Shown here: piece by piece, positions 27,862 through 36,015 of the stretch
Position numbering within the stretch: the stretch's first letter is position 1
How the letters are laid out: each line of letters starts with the position of its first letter
NCBI RefSeq assembly: GCF_000831385.1
Contig: NZ_AP014548.1
Coordinates: 1,665,779-1,729,778 of the forward strand
DNA: 64,000 nucleotides
Reading direction: 5' to 3'
Origin: Nonlabens marinus S1-08
GTDB lineage: Bacteria; Bacteroidota; Bacteroidia; Flavobacteriales; Flavobacteriaceae
Made by a program: the position numbers and the translations under genes
The notes under the pieces: generated by a model
Databases searched by the model: none
The model's input: the letters and a program-made list of their open reading frames with translations, nothing else
What the model was told of the DNA's origin: nothing

Positions 27862-28467
27862 ATGAAAAAATTAGTAGCAATTGCAGTAGTAGCTTTAGGA
27901 AGCATAGGGTTCGCTCAAGCACAAGAAATTGATTTTGGTGTACAAGCAGGTTATAATATAGCAAACCTTCAAGGTGACGACGTGGACGATGTAGATGCTC
28001 GTAATGGTATCAACGTAGGGATTACAGTAGAATATGAATTTGGACCTAGTTTTGGACTTCAAGTAGGTGCTATATACTCTCAACAAGGAGCTGAAGGTAT
28101 TTTCTTAGGACAACAGTCTGAATTAAAATTGGATTACATCAATGTACCAGTTCTAGCTAAATTTTATCTAGGAGGATCTGGATTTTCTATTGACGCTGGA
28201 CCACAGATAGGATTTGTTGTTAATGATGAAGTTGAGATTGTGGAAGGTCCATTTTCAGGAACAACCAGCGATATTGATGCTGAAGGTATAGATCTAAGTG
28301 TAGGTGGCGGATTAACTTACAAATTCAGAGAAGGTACAACACTGGAAGGAGTGTCTTTTGGAGCTAGATATATGGTTGGCGTAACTAATATTTACGAGGA
28401 TGACAGCACGTTAGATGATGACATTACCAATCAAGTATTTTCTTTCAACTTAGGATATAAGTTCTAA
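27862..28467 (+). CDS. Outer membrane beta-barrel protein (PorT-like family)
   Basis: 201 residues. Signal peptide MKKLVAIAVVALGSIGFAQA, then an eight-strand-type barrel: IDFGVQAGYNIANLQGDD, FGLQVGAIYSQQGA, LDYINVPVLAKFYLGG, FSIDAGPQIGFVV, IDLSVGGGLTYKF, FGARYMVGVTNI and the final FSFNLGYKF with a terminal aromatic. Low-pI acidic loops. It belongs to the widespread Bacteroidota outer membrane beta-barrel family of unknown role. It has its own upstream region and a strong terminator, so it is monocistronic. Confidence 0.9.
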   Translation: MKKLVAIAVVALGSIGFAQAQEIDFGVQAGYNIANLQGDDVDDVDARNGINVGITVEYEFGPSFGLQVGAIYSQQGAEGIFLGQQSELKLDYINVPVLAKFYLGGSGFSIDAGPQIGFVVNDEVEIVEGPFSGTTSDIDAEGIDLSVGGGLTYKFREGTTLEGVSFGARYMVGVTNIYEDDSTLDDDITNQVFSFNLGYKF

Positions 28468-28490
28468 GAATTGAAATTTTTTGAAATGAG

Positions 28491-28519
28491 AAGCAGCTCT
28501 TTAGAGCTGCTTTTTTTTT
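28491..28519 (+). terminator. Rho-independent terminator
   Basis: AGCAGCTC, loop TTTA, GAGCTGC followed by nine T residues. Confidence 0.93.
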
Positions 28520-28524
28520 ATTTC

Positions 28525-28540
28525 CGCTTTCGCGAAAGCG
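28525..28540. repeat. CGCTTTCGCGAAAGCG palindrome, perfect
   Basis: Starts 5 bp after the terminator at 28491-28519 and 22 bp before the aroQ start. Confidence 0.98.
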
Positions 28541-28562
28541 AAATTACCAATACCTTTAAATT

Positions 28563-28997
28563 ATGAAGATACTTATCATCAACGGCCCTAATTTGAATTT
28601 ATTAGGAACTCGCCAACCAGAGATCTATGGATCCAAAACATTTGACAGTTACTTTTCAGAATTGCAATTTGGCTTTCAAGAAGTCGAGCTGGCAAAGTAT
28701 CAATCTAATGTGGAAGGCGAATTGATAAATAAGTTACAGGAAGCTCAAGAGCAGGAATACGATGGAATCATACTCAATCCTGGCGCTTATACCCATACGT
28801 CACTCGCCATTGCAGATGCGGTTTCTTCCATTAAGACCGCAGTGGTGGAGGTGCACATTTCAAATGTTATGGATCGCGAGCAAATACGTCATACTTCCTT
28901 GATTTCTAAAAATGCGGTGGGAACCATATCAGGATTTGGCCTGAACGGTTACAAACTTGCCATTCAAAGCTTTTTAAATACAAGAGAAGCTAATTAA
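28563..28997 (+). CDS. aroQ: Type II 3-dehydroquinate dehydratase
   Basis: 144 residues, the normal size of type II enzymes. It dehydrates 3-dehydroquinate to 3-dehydroshikimate in the shikimate pathway. Signatures: IINGPNLNLLGTRQPEIYG (4-22) with the catalytic Tyr of the PEIYG loop, the Asn/His region ILNPGAYTHTSLAIADAV and EVHISNVMDRE. A terminator follows 20 bp after the stop. Confidence 0.97.
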   Translation: MKILIINGPNLNLLGTRQPEIYGSKTFDSYFSELQFGFQEVELAKYQSNVEGELINKLQEAQEQEYDGIILNPGAYTHTSLAIADAVSSIKTAVVEVHISNVMDREQIRHTSLISKNAVGTISGFGLNGYKLAIQSFLNTREAN

Positions 28998-29016
28998 AAT
29001 CTTTTTATTGATACAT

Positions 29017-29053
29017 AAAAAATCCCGTCTGGAATTTTCCAGACGGGATTTTT
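29017..29053. terminator. Bidirectional terminator
   Basis: AAAAATCCCGTCTGGA, loop ATTT, TCCAGACGGGATTTTT. Shared by aroQ and the convergent TM2 gene. Confidence 0.95.
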
Positions 29054-29070
29054 AATTTTTAACGATTTGA

Positions 29071-29424
29071 TTACAGACCTGGATATCTTCCAGTTATAAT
29101 ATCGATACCATCAATAACCCAACCTACGAAAAAGAAACCTGCAGTAAAAATGAACAATAGGTTATAAAGCCATGGACTACCTAAAAACCAACGGTGACCT
29201 GCAAGGAATCCAGTAACTGGGATAGCCCATAGGACGAAGGCAATAGTTTGATCCTCAGACCAGGCTATAGCGGCTGGAGAGCTCAAAACTGTAGAAGTAG
29301 TTTCAACTGAGGTTGCAGGGTCAACTGTAACTACAGCTTGACGTTCTACAGGAAAGGAAGCGTAGCTAAATGAAGATATGAGCATAAAAATACTCATGAT
29401 AGCGAGTGATAAATTAGTTTTCAT
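29071..29424 (-). CDS. TM2 domain membrane protein
   Basis: 117 residues. Signal-like N-terminal helix (LAIMSIFMLISSFSYA), a Thr/Val-rich linker, and a TM2 domain: IAFVLWAIPVTGFLAGHRWF, then LYNLLFIFTAGFFFVGWVID ending GIDI. The charged residue in the first helix turn and the GHRWFLG loop are TM2 hallmarks. Function unknown. The start region is divergent from the gene at 29470 with a 45-bp gap. Confidence 0.85.
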   Translation of the reverse strand: MKTNLSLAIMSIFMLISSFSYASFPVERQAVVTVDPATSVETTSTVLSSPAAIAWSEDQTIAFVLWAIPVTGFLAGHRWFLGSPWLYNLLFIFTAGFFFVGWVIDGIDIITGRYPGL

Positions 29425-29469
29425 AATGGATGATTTTGTTAGTTATCTTTGTTAAAAATAATTATTTAA

Positions 29470-30348
29470 ATGCGCTATCCCTTATTTTTTTTGATTTTGC
29501 TAACATATAATTATGGCATGTCTCAACAGATCGATTATGTGGGAATGCTCGCTTTGCAGGATAGTACTTTTATTTCTTATAAAATTGAATTGACTGAAAA
29601 GGATGGGTTGTTAAGTGGGTTTTCCTATACCGATCTCAACGGGCCACATGAGTCAAAAAACACGCTGGTTGGTAGATTTGATGATAAGGAAAACACGATC
29701 GAGTTTCGTGAAGTAGCTATTGTATATACAAAATCACCTATTACAGAACTCGATTTTTGCTATGTATATTTCAAAGGTGATTTACGTAACCTTAAGGGGA
29801 GGGCAAGCCTTACCGGATCATTTAAAAGTTATTATGATGATTTACAACCATGTATAAATGGAGAAATCATCATGCAAGGAGAAGATAAATTTCAGCGTAA
29901 AACGGATAAGATTGTTAGTAGAGTAGAAAAGTCGAAGAAGGTACCCGATAGCATAAAACAACGTATTGCTAATAGTAGATTTTTAAATAGTTCTAAGCGT
30001 CAAGGATTACAAGGTGGCGAGACATTGAACGTATTCTGGGAATCTAAAATAGCCTACCTAGAAATCTGGGATCCAGGAACGGTTGATGGTGATGCGATGT
30101 CCATTAATCTCAATGGCAAGATGATCAAAGACAGTTATTCTCCTAAAAAAGCAAAAACTAAAATTCCATTAATCTTTGATAAAGAGGTCAATAAACTCAC
30201 CTTAAAAGCACTCACCGAAGGAACTGAGCCACCCAACACAGCACAAATACGAATTACCGACGGCAACGGTAAAGAAATAAGCATGCTGTCGAGTTTCAAG
30301 CTAGGTGAGCAGGTTGAGGTGGTGTTTTGTCAAAAGGATTTGAAGTAG
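29470..30348 (+). CDS. Secreted hypothetical protein
   Basis: 292 residues, signal peptide MRYPLFFLILLTYNYGMSQ. Residues about 20-140 form one beta-rich domain (YVGMLALQDSTFISYKIELT, LDFCYVYFKGDLRNLKGRAS) and residues 180-285 another (LNVFWESKIAYLEIWDPGTV, LPLIF-like strands, RITDGNGKEISM). I do not recognise the family. There is no anchoring motif and no T9SS tail, so it is likely periplasmic. The region after it is repeat-rich and gene-free. Confidence 0.72.
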   Translation: MRYPLFFLILLTYNYGMSQQIDYVGMLALQDSTFISYKIELTEKDGLLSGFSYTDLNGPHESKNTLVGRFDDKENTIEFREVAIVYTKSPITELDFCYVYFKGDLRNLKGRASLTGSFKSYYDDLQPCINGEIIMQGEDKFQRKTDKIVSRVEKSKKVPDSIKQRIANSRFLNSSKRQGLQGGETLNVFWESKIAYLEIWDPGTVDGDAMSINLNGKMIKDSYSPKKAKTKIPLIFDKEVNKLTLKALTEGTEPPNTAQIRITDGNGKEISMLSSFKLGEQVEVVFCQKDLK

Positions 30349-30354
30349 ATTTAA

Positions 30355-30400
30355 GTTCAAGGTTCAAGGTTCAAGGTTCAAGGTTCAAGGTTCAAGGTTC
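30355..30400. repeat. Heptanucleotide tandem array (GTTCAAG)6.6
   Basis: Six perfect copies of GTTCAAG plus four more bases, directly after the stop of the secreted protein gene. Unit length equals that of the ATCAAAA array at 42837. It may be an orphan arm of a decayed cassette or a simple-sequence hot spot. Confidence 0.95.
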
Positions 30401-30899
30401 CAAAACGCCCTTTATTTTCGGTAATTCCATTTTGACAACCCTCGACGCAACTCCTCAAGGGAAAAGTCTGTTCTAGGTTTACTGGATTTTGTAGTATACT
30501 AAAGTGTATCGTCTTCCCTTGAGGGAAGATGAGAGATGGGTGTTGCGATGATTTTTGGAGCCTACTCAGCACATGGCAAACACCCTTTGCCTTCGGCATT
30601 TCCCTTGGGGGGGAAACAAGACCATTTTAAATTTATTGTATAGCAATATTTATCATGTTCCCTATAAGGGAAGATAAGAGATGGGTGTTTTGGATGCTGA
30701 AATCGAGTAACTTAATACTTGTCATAAAACCACACCAAATTTCTCCCTGGGTGGAATTAATCTCCGCCCCAAACAAAATCAGCAACAAAAAATGCCCCAA
30801 ATTCCAAGAATTCAGAGCACTTATAATATTTCACTATCATCCAAATTATAAAAGCTGAAAGCTAAAAAAACTCATAGCTCACAGCTCATCGACTCAAAT
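30401..30899. other. Gene-free repeat-rich stretch
   Basis: No credible gene on either strand. It contains two related blocks, CTTCCCTTGAGGGAAGATGA near 30513-30532 and CCCTATAAGGGAAGATAAGA near 30660-30679, each followed by GAGATGGGTGTT. It also has a run of seven G near 30607 and a degenerate GAGCTAT-like array on the minus strand near 30843-30890 next to lpd. It looks like the debris of inserted elements. Confidence 0.6.
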
Positions 30900-32291
30900 C
30901 TACAAGTGAATCACCTCACCATAAGCATCAGCAACAGCTTCCATCACCGCTTCACTCATGGTTGGGTGTGGATGCACGGCTTTCAATACTTCATGACCTG
31001 TAGTTTCTAGTTTACGCCCTAAGACCGCCTCAGCGATCATGTCCGTAACACCAGCGCCTATCATGTGACAGCCTAACCACTCGCCGTATTTGGCATCAAA
31101 GATCACCTTTACAAAGCCATCCTTAGTTCCAGCAGCACTAGCCTTTCCAGACGCGCTAAAAGGGAATTTACCAACCTTGATTTCGTAGCCAGCTTCTTTG
31201 GCTTGTGCTTCGGTCAGACCTACACTTGCAATCTCTGGAGTTGAGTATGTACATCCTGGAATATTACCGTAATCAAGCGGCTCAACGTGCATATCCGCTA
31301 TTTTCTCCACACAAAGGATTCCTTCAGCACTAGCAACGTGAGCTAGAGCAGGTCCAGCAGTAATATCACCAATAGCGTAATATCCTGGAATATTGGTTTG
31401 ATACCAATCGTTAACTAGGACTTTACCACGATCTGTAGAAATTCCTACTTCTTCCAGTCCTATATTTTTAATATTTGTCTCAATACCTACAGCACTTAGG
31501 ACGATATCTGCTTCAATAGTTTCTTCACCTTTTTTAGTTTTTACGGTTGCTTTTACACCATCACCGCTAGTATTAACACCAGTCACCTCGCTAGAAGTCA
31601 TGATTTTGATGCCTGTTTTCTTAAAGCTGCGCTCCATTTGTTTGGAGACGTCCACATCTTCCACAGGAACGATGCGATCTAAATATTCTACGATGGTCAC
31701 TTCAGTTCCCATAGCGTTATAGAAATAGGCAAACTCAACACCTATCGCACCAGAGCCTACAATGATCATTTTCTTAGGCTGCTTGTCCAGGGTCATCGCC
31801 TCACGATATCCTATCACTTTTTTACCATCCTGTGGTAGTGAAGGTAGTGCTCTTGATTTTGCACCAGTCGCGATAATGATGTGGTTAGCTTCAACAGTAG
31901 ATGTAGAACCATCTTCTGCTTTTACTTCAATTTTCTTTCCTTTTTTCAAGGTTCCGTAGCCCATGACTACATCGATCTTGTTCTTCTTCATCAAGAACTG
32001 GACGCCTTTACTCATGCCTTCCGCCACATCTCTGGAGCGTTTTACGACGGCATTAAAATCCTTGTCAGCGCCAGAAACCTTCAATCCGTAATCTTCTGCA
32101 TGGTTTAGGTAATTGAAGACATCGGCACTTTTGATCAGCGCTTTTGTTGGGATACAGCCCCAATTCAAACAAACGCCACCTAGAGACTCCTTCTCAACGA
32201 TGGCTACTTTCATACCCAACTGGGACGCACGTATTGCAGTCACATATCCACCGGGACCACTACCTAAAACGATTACATCGTACTTACTCAT
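30900..32291 (-). CDS. lpd: Dihydrolipoyl dehydrogenase (E3)
   Basis: 463 residues from the ATG at 32289-32291 (MSKYDVIVLGSGPGGYVTAI). A longer frame adds 23 residues with no family match. FAD motif GSGPGGY (9-15), redox-active disulfide GGVCLNWGCIPTK (about 36-48), NAD motif IIVGSGAIGVEFAYFY and the C-terminal dimer interface HPHPTMSEAVMEA with the catalytic His. It re-oxidises dihydrolipoamide in 2-oxo acid dehydrogenases, so it could serve the E2 protein encoded at 63684. It is divergent from pyrD with a 74-bp gap. Confidence 0.96.
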   Translation of the reverse strand: MSKYDVIVLGSGPGGYVTAIRASQLGMKVAIVEKESLGGVCLNWGCIPTKALIKSADVFNYLNHAEDYGLKVSGADKDFNAVVKRSRDVAEGMSKGVQFLMKKNKIDVVMGYGTLKKGKKIEVKAEDGSTSTVEANHIIIATGAKSRALPSLPQDGKKVIGYREAMTLDKQPKKMIIVGSGAIGVEFAYFYNAMGTEVTIVEYLDRIVPVEDVDVSKQMERSFKKTGIKIMTSSEVTGVNTSGDGVKATVKTKKGEETIEADIVLSAVGIETNIKNIGLEEVGISTDRGKVLVNDWYQTNIPGYYAIGDITAGPALAHVASAEGILCVEKIADMHVEPLDYGNIPGCTYSTPEIASVGLTEAQAKEAGYEIKVGKFPFSASGKASAAGTKDGFVKVIFDAKYGEWLGCHMIGAGVTDMIAEAVLGRKLETTGHEVLKAVHPHPTMSEAVMEAVADAYGEVIHL

Positions 32292-32365
32292 ATCTGTCAA
32301 TTTTAAGAGCCGTAAAAATATAGAATAAACGGCTAACGATTGTATTTTTGACCAACCCATTTCCC

Positions 32366-33472
32366 ATGTACAAATCTATCGTCAGACCTCTATTATTTCG
32401 CTTCGATCCAGAAGGCGTGCATCACTTTTCGTTTAAGGCTATCAAGTTTTTGAGCAAGGTGCCTGGTTTTAGTTCGCTTTCGCGAAAGCGTTACAAACTC
32501 AAACACCCTGCATTAAAAAGGCAGCTTTTTGGGCTAGAGTTCGAGAATCCGGTGGGGCTAGCCGCAGGATTTGACAAGGACGCCAAAGCCTATAGTGAAT
32601 TCTCAGACCTGGGATTTGGCTTTGTGGAAATAGGAACCTTGACGCCAAAACCACAAGCCGGAAACCCCAAAACTCGATTGTTCCGACTTAAGCAGGACGG
32701 CGCTATCGTAAACCGTATGGGCTTCAATAACGGCGGCGTGGATGCTGCGGTGGAGCGGCTCAAAAGAAATAAAAAGCGCATTTCGAGTGCCTCAATGCTT
32801 GATGCTAGGAATAATTCGAGGCCTGAGGCACTCGAAGGCCGTCGTAATAAACACACTCTAATAGGCGGCAACATAGGGAAAAACAAAGTCACACCTAATG
32901 AAAAAGCGGTCGACGATTACATCATTTGTTTCAATAAACTTTTTGATCACGTTGACTATTTCACCGTAAATGTAAGTTCACCTAATACGCCTGGATTACG
33001 CGAATTGCAAGACCGCAAACCGCTTACCCATATTTTGCAAACGCTACAAGATCTGAATAATGCAAAAGCTGCGAGGAAACCTATTCTTTTAAAGATCGCA
33101 CCAGACCTAACTGATAATCAATTGATGGACATTATAGGAATCGTGGAAGACACAAAAATCGATGGAGTCATTGCCACCAACACGACGATTGAGCGTAAGG
33201 AACTTAAAAGTGATATAACACTCCAGAAAGAAGCTGGTGGCCTGAGCGGCGCTCCACTAACAAACCGAGCAACCGAAGTAATCTCATTTCTGCATCAAAA
33301 AAGCAACGGCGCATTCCCCATTATAGGAGTCGGCGGAATCATGACCGCACAAGATGCCATCGACAAACTAAAAGCTGGCGCAAGTTTAGTACAACTCTAT
33401 ACAGGGTTTGTCTACGAAGGTCCAGCTTTAGTGCGCGATATCAACAGAGAGATTATCAAACAAGGATTGTAA
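32366..33472 (+). CDS. pyrD: Dihydroorotate dehydrogenase (quinone), with in-frame repeat insertion
   Basis: 368 residues from the ATG at 32366 ([20 protein letters not shown]). Class 2, membrane-associated enzyme oxidising dihydroorotate to orotate with quinone. FMN and catalytic motifs are intact: [64 protein letters not shown] with the catalytic Ser, and [11 protein letters not shown]. Residues 137-162 form a 26-residue insertion with no counterpart in the family. At DNA level it is a dispersed palindromic element flanked by AATAAA on both sides. The insertion lies between the MGFNN helix and the GGNIG strand. A palindrome copy at 32475 is read LSRKR. Confidence 0.95.
   Translation: MYKSIVRPLLFRFDPEGVHHFSFKAIKFLSKVPGFSSLSRKRYKLKHPALKRQLFGLEFENPVGLAAGFDKDAKAYSEFSDLGFGFVEIGTLTPKPQAGNPKTRLFRLKQDGAIVNRMGFNNGGVDAAVERLKRNKKRISSASMLDARNNSRPEALEGRRNKHTLIGGNIGKNKVTPNEKAVDDYIICFNKLFDHVDYFTVNVSSPNTPGLRELQDRKPLTHILQTLQDLNNAKAARKPILLKIAPDLTDNQLMDIIGIVEDTKIDGVIATNTTIERKELKSDITLQKEAGGLSGAPLTNRATEVISFLHQKSNGAFPIIGVGGIMTAQDAIDKLKAGASLVQLYTGFVYEGPALVRDINREIIKQGL
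32475..32490. repeat. CGCTTTCGCGAAAGCG palindrome, perfect
   Basis: Inside pyrD, LSRKR frame, in the N-terminal membrane-associating region. Confidence 0.98.
32768..32851. repeat. Palindromic element (CATTTCGAG family) inserted in pyrD
   Basis: Core 32779-32843 begins CATTTCGAG and ends CTCGAAGGCCGTC; the ends are complementary and the middle carries CCTCA...TGAGG. It matches intergenic copies at 35271, 35717 and 35844. AATAAA occurs on each side (32768-32773 and 32846-32851), which looks like a target-site duplication. Element plus one duplication is 78 bp, so the pyrD frame is kept. Confidence 0.85.
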
Positions 33473-33479
33473 CGTTATT

Positions 33480-33505
33480 GTCATGCTGAACTCGTTTCAG
33501 CATCT
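33480..33505. repeat. Dispersed hairpin repeat, TGCTGAACTCGTTTCAGCA family
   Basis: Seven bases after the pyrD stop. Arms TGCTGAA/TTCAGCA. Repeated at 33641 and, degenerate, at 37094. Confidence 0.85.
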
Positions 33506-33590
33506 ACCAGAATTGAATTCTAAGGCTAATTACTTTTACTGAATCACACTAGTATTTTTAATCACAATGAATCTGAAAGAAGTAGAAAGA

Positions 33591-33609
33591 CCCTGAAATA
33601 AGTTCAGGG
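33591..33609. repeat. Hairpin CCCTGAAATAAGTTCAGGG
   Basis: Stem CCCTGAA/TTCAGGG between the two TGCTGAA repeats in the pyrD-LysE gap. No T-run, so it is unlikely to be a terminator. Confidence 0.7.
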
Positions 33610-33640
33610 TTACAAGGAAAGAAAGAAAAAACATATACTT

Positions 33641-33666
33641 GTCATGCTGAACTTGTTTCAGCATCT
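33641..33666. repeat. Dispersed hairpin repeat, TGCTGAACTTGTTTCAGCA copy
   Basis: Same family as 33480, 17 bp before the LysE gene. Confidence 0.85.
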
Positions 33667-33683
33667 GCTTGATATAAAACTAA

Positions 33684-34301
33684 ATGCTAGAATCTTTTAT
33701 AACATTTTCCCTGGCGGCTTTCCTTCTAGCTTTATCACCTGGACCTGACAATATATTTGTGCTCACACAATCCGTCGCTAGAGGCGCACGCTATGGAATC
33801 GCCGTGGCCAGTGGTTTGATCACTGGCTGCATTTTTCATACATCAATTGTGGCATTGGGATTTGCGGTAATCTTACGAGATAACGAATGGTTGTTGCTCC
33901 TTATAAAAATTGCTGGAGCAATATACCTTTTGTTTCTAGCCTACAAAGTTTATCAGTCCAGCGACAACATCAAGCTGGATGAAAGTGTTGTCAAACAAGA
34001 TTCCTGGTGGAAACTCTACCGTATTGGAATTACTATGAATCTGCTTAATCCTAAAGTGACTTTGTTCTTTTTGGCCTTGTTGCCACAATTTGTAGTTCAA
34101 AATGATATTGCAGAATGGATTCAGATTTACATTTTGGGCGGCATCTTTATGCTGGTTTCACTTGCTACATTTTACACCGTTGCTTTTTTGGGTGGTAGTG
34201 TTGCAAAATTCATTCGTGGTTCTAAATGGTTTGCACCAGTAATGAAGTGGACACAGATTGTAGTTTTTGTGGGCATTGTGGTGGCGATATTCATCAGTTG
34301 A
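33684..34301 (+). CDS. LysE/RhtB family amino-acid exporter
   Basis: 205 residues, six predicted membrane helices: FITFSLAAFLLALSPGPDNI with the LSPGPDN signature (about 11-23), YGIAVASGLITGCIFHTSIV, LLIKIAGAIYLLFLAYKVYQ, MNLLNPKVTLFFLALLPQFV with the NPK motif, IYILGGIFMLVSLATFYTVA and a final helix. Inner membrane exporter of amino acids or derivatives. The substrate is unknown. It stands between two repeat-rich gaps, so operon membership is unclear. Confidence 0.92.
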   Translation: MLESFITFSLAAFLLALSPGPDNIFVLTQSVARGARYGIAVASGLITGCIFHTSIVALGFAVILRDNEWLLLLIKIAGAIYLLFLAYKVYQSSDNIKLDESVVKQDSWWKLYRIGITMNLLNPKVTLFFLALLPQFVVQNDIAEWIQIYILGGIFMLVSLATFYTVAFLGGSVAKFIRGSKWFAPVMKWTQIVVFVGIVVAIFIS

Positions 34302-34395
34302 TCTTTTTCAAACCGAAATAATTAGACTGGAATAAGAGTAATGACTTCCCTCAAGTCATAGACAAAAACTTATGCTAAGTACTATCTTTACCAGA

Positions 34396-35259
34396 ATGGA
34401 AAAAGTGAAAATCATAGAATGTCCGCGCGACGCCATGCAGGGAATTAAGGATTGGATACCAACACCTACAAAGGTGCAATACCTTCAATCGCTGCTGCGG
34501 TGCGGGTTTGATACTATCGATTTTGGTAGTTTTGTGTCGCCTAAAGCCATTCCGCAAATGGTCGACACGACTGAGGTTCTCGCACAACTCGACCTTTCAA
34601 AAACCGATTCTAAACTACTCGCCATCGTTGCAAACCTACGTGGAGCACGAGCCGCTTGCGAGCATCCAGAAATTGATTATTTAGGCTACCCGTTTTCTAT
34701 AAGTGAGAACTTCCAGATGCGTAACACGCATAAAACCATTGCTCAGTCTGTTGAATTATTGCAAGAAATTTTAGACCTCGCTTTCGCGAAAGGGAAAAAA
34801 GTAGTCGTCTATATATCCATGGGTTTTGGGAATCCTTATGGTGATCCATGGAACGTGGACATCGTAGGCGAGTGGACCGAAAAGCTGAGCGCGATGGGCG
34901 TGGAGATTCTATCGCTGTCAGACACAGTAGGGACATCAGATCCAGAGTCCATTGACTATTTGTTCTCTAACCTAATACCGCGATATCCTGCGATTGAATT
35001 TGGTGCCCATTTACATACCACACCAAACAAATGGCACGAAAAAGTCGATGCCGCCTACAAAGCTGGCTGCCGCAGGTTTGATGGAGCCATTCAAGGTTTC
35101 GGTGGTTGCCCTATGGCAAAGGACGAACTCACCGGCAATATGCCTACAGAGAAAATGGTAAGCTATTTCAATGCTGCAAAAGCCAACTGCAATGTCAACG
35201 CGATGCCTTTTGAGAGTAGCTACAATGAGGCTACTAAGATTTTTAGGCAGTATCATTGA
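34396..35259 (+). CDS. Hydroxymethylglutaryl-CoA lyase-type enzyme
   Basis: 287 residues from the ATG at 34396 (MEKVKIIECPRDAMQGIKDW). DRE-TIM metallolyase: the usual DRE motif is CPRDAMQG (9-16), metal ligands are in FGAHLHTTPNKWHEK, and the signature loop Cys is in GFGGCPMAKDELTGN. It would cleave HMG-CoA to acetoacetate and acetyl-CoA in leucine degradation. In many flavobacteria the gene lies near acyl-CoA pathways, as here beside paa. The palindrome at 34779 (FAKGKK) is degenerate in its last four bases. Confidence 0.88.
   Translation: MEKVKIIECPRDAMQGIKDWIPTPTKVQYLQSLLRCGFDTIDFGSFVSPKAIPQMVDTTEVLAQLDLSKTDSKLLAIVANLRGARAACEHPEIDYLGYPFSISENFQMRNTHKTIAQSVELLQEILDLAFAKGKKVVVYISMGFGNPYGDPWNVDIVGEWTEKLSAMGVEILSLSDTVGTSDPESIDYLFSNLIPRYPAIEFGAHLHTTPNKWHEKVDAAYKAGCRRFDGAIQGFGGCPMAKDELTGNMPTEKMVSYFNAAKANCNVNAMPFESSYNEATKIFRQYH
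34779..34794. repeat. Degenerate CGCTTTCGCGAAAGCG copy
   Basis: One internal change (ends AGGG). Inside the HMG-CoA-lyase-like gene, AFAK frame. Confidence 0.85.
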
Positions 35260-35270
35260 TATATTGATAC

Positions 35271-35360
35271 CGCATTTCGAGAGCATTTCGACCAGCTCAA
35301 TGTGGCACCTCAATGCTCGGTTTTGAGTACTTATCCGAGGTCTGAGGTTCTCGAAGACCG
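35271..35360. repeat. CATTTCGAG palindromic element, left of the GIY-YIG remnant
   Basis: About 90 bp, begins CGCATTTCGAGAGC and ends CTCGAAGACCG, 12 bp after the HMG-lyase stop. It has an internal extra segment of about 25 bp compared with the pyrD copy. Confidence 0.85.
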
Positions 35361-35388
35361 ACAATATAAAAACTGAAGATAAATTTTC

Positions 35389-35694
35389 ATGCCAGTAGGA
35401 TATATGTACATCTTGGAAAGCTCTGACGGTAGCTACTATACTGGAAGTACGATTCATTTAGAGGTTCGGCTAGGCTAACATAATGCTGGATTAGGAGCAA
35501 ATCATACTAAGAAAAGACTTCCAGTAGAGTTGAAATATTTTGAAAAATACGACAGGATTGACACTGCATTTTATCGAGAGAAACAAGTTCAAGGCTGGAG
35601 CAGAGCTAAAAAGGCAGCTCTGATTGAAGGTAGGTTTTCTGATCTACCAGACTTATCAATTGCTTATCGGGATTTAAAAGATTTGGATAAATAA
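35389..35694 (+). pseudogene. GIY-YIG endonuclease (UPF0213-type), internal TAA stop
   Basis: Reads as a complete 101-residue UPF0213-type GIY-YIG protein except for one TAA. Before the stop: MPVGYMYILESSDGSYYTGS (MYIL...YYTG are the GIY-YIG strands) and then LEVRLG. After the stop the family match resumes at once: HNAGLGANHTKKRLPVELKY, AFYREKQVQGWSRAKKAALI. The stop replaces the residue usually acidic in RL(A)EH, so a single GAA-to-TAA change is likely. Hairpin elements of one family bracket it on both sides. Confidence 0.85.
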
Positions 35695-35716
35695 GTTAGA
35701 CCTCTTGAATTAACAG

Positions 35717-35783
35717 GCCGCATTTCGAGAGCCTCAATGCTCAGTCACGAGTTCCAATCCGAGCCCTGAGGTTCTCGAAGGGC
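35717..35783. repeat. CATTTCGAG palindromic element, right of the GIY-YIG remnant
   Basis: 67 bp, begins GGCCGCATTTCGAGAGCC and ends TTCTCGAAGG. Starts 22 bp after the end of the nuclease frame. Confidence 0.85.
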
Positions 35784-35843
35784 AATTCGGCAAAAAATTG
35801 TTTGTTTTAAGAGTAAAGTCTGGTTCTGGATTTAATCAAAGCA

Positions 35844-35934
35844 ACATTTCGAGAGCATTTCGACGAGTTCAATTTTAACACGTCAATGCTTGATTGAAAT
35901 TAATGATCGAGGCCTGAGGCTCTCGAAGGCCGTC
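35844..35934. repeat. CATTTCGAG palindromic element, third intergenic copy
   Basis: Begins ACATTTCGAGAGC and ends CTCTCGAAGGCCGTC. The right end is nearly identical to the end of the pyrD insertion. It fills the gap just before the paaE control region. Confidence 0.85.
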
Positions 35935-35971
35935 TTGAGAAAACACCACTGTTAAACCACTTGCACATCAA

Positions 35972-35987
35972 ACTAACAAGTGTTAGT
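35972..35987. promoter_or_regulatory. Operator-like palindrome ACTAACAAGTGTTAGT
   Basis: Perfect 16-bp palindrome, 28 bp before the paaE start. The same ACTAACA-NN-TGTTAGT pattern precedes paaZ (58554) and the lipoyl E2 gene (63651). Form and size fit a TetR-family operator. Confidence 0.8.
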
Positions 35988-36015
35988 TTCGTAAGGAATT
36001 AACGACCTATTTAGA

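Noticed and set aside
30378..30599. A 73-codon minus-strand frame over the heptamer array
   Set aside because: Its product is a translation of tandem repeats and debris, with no family features.
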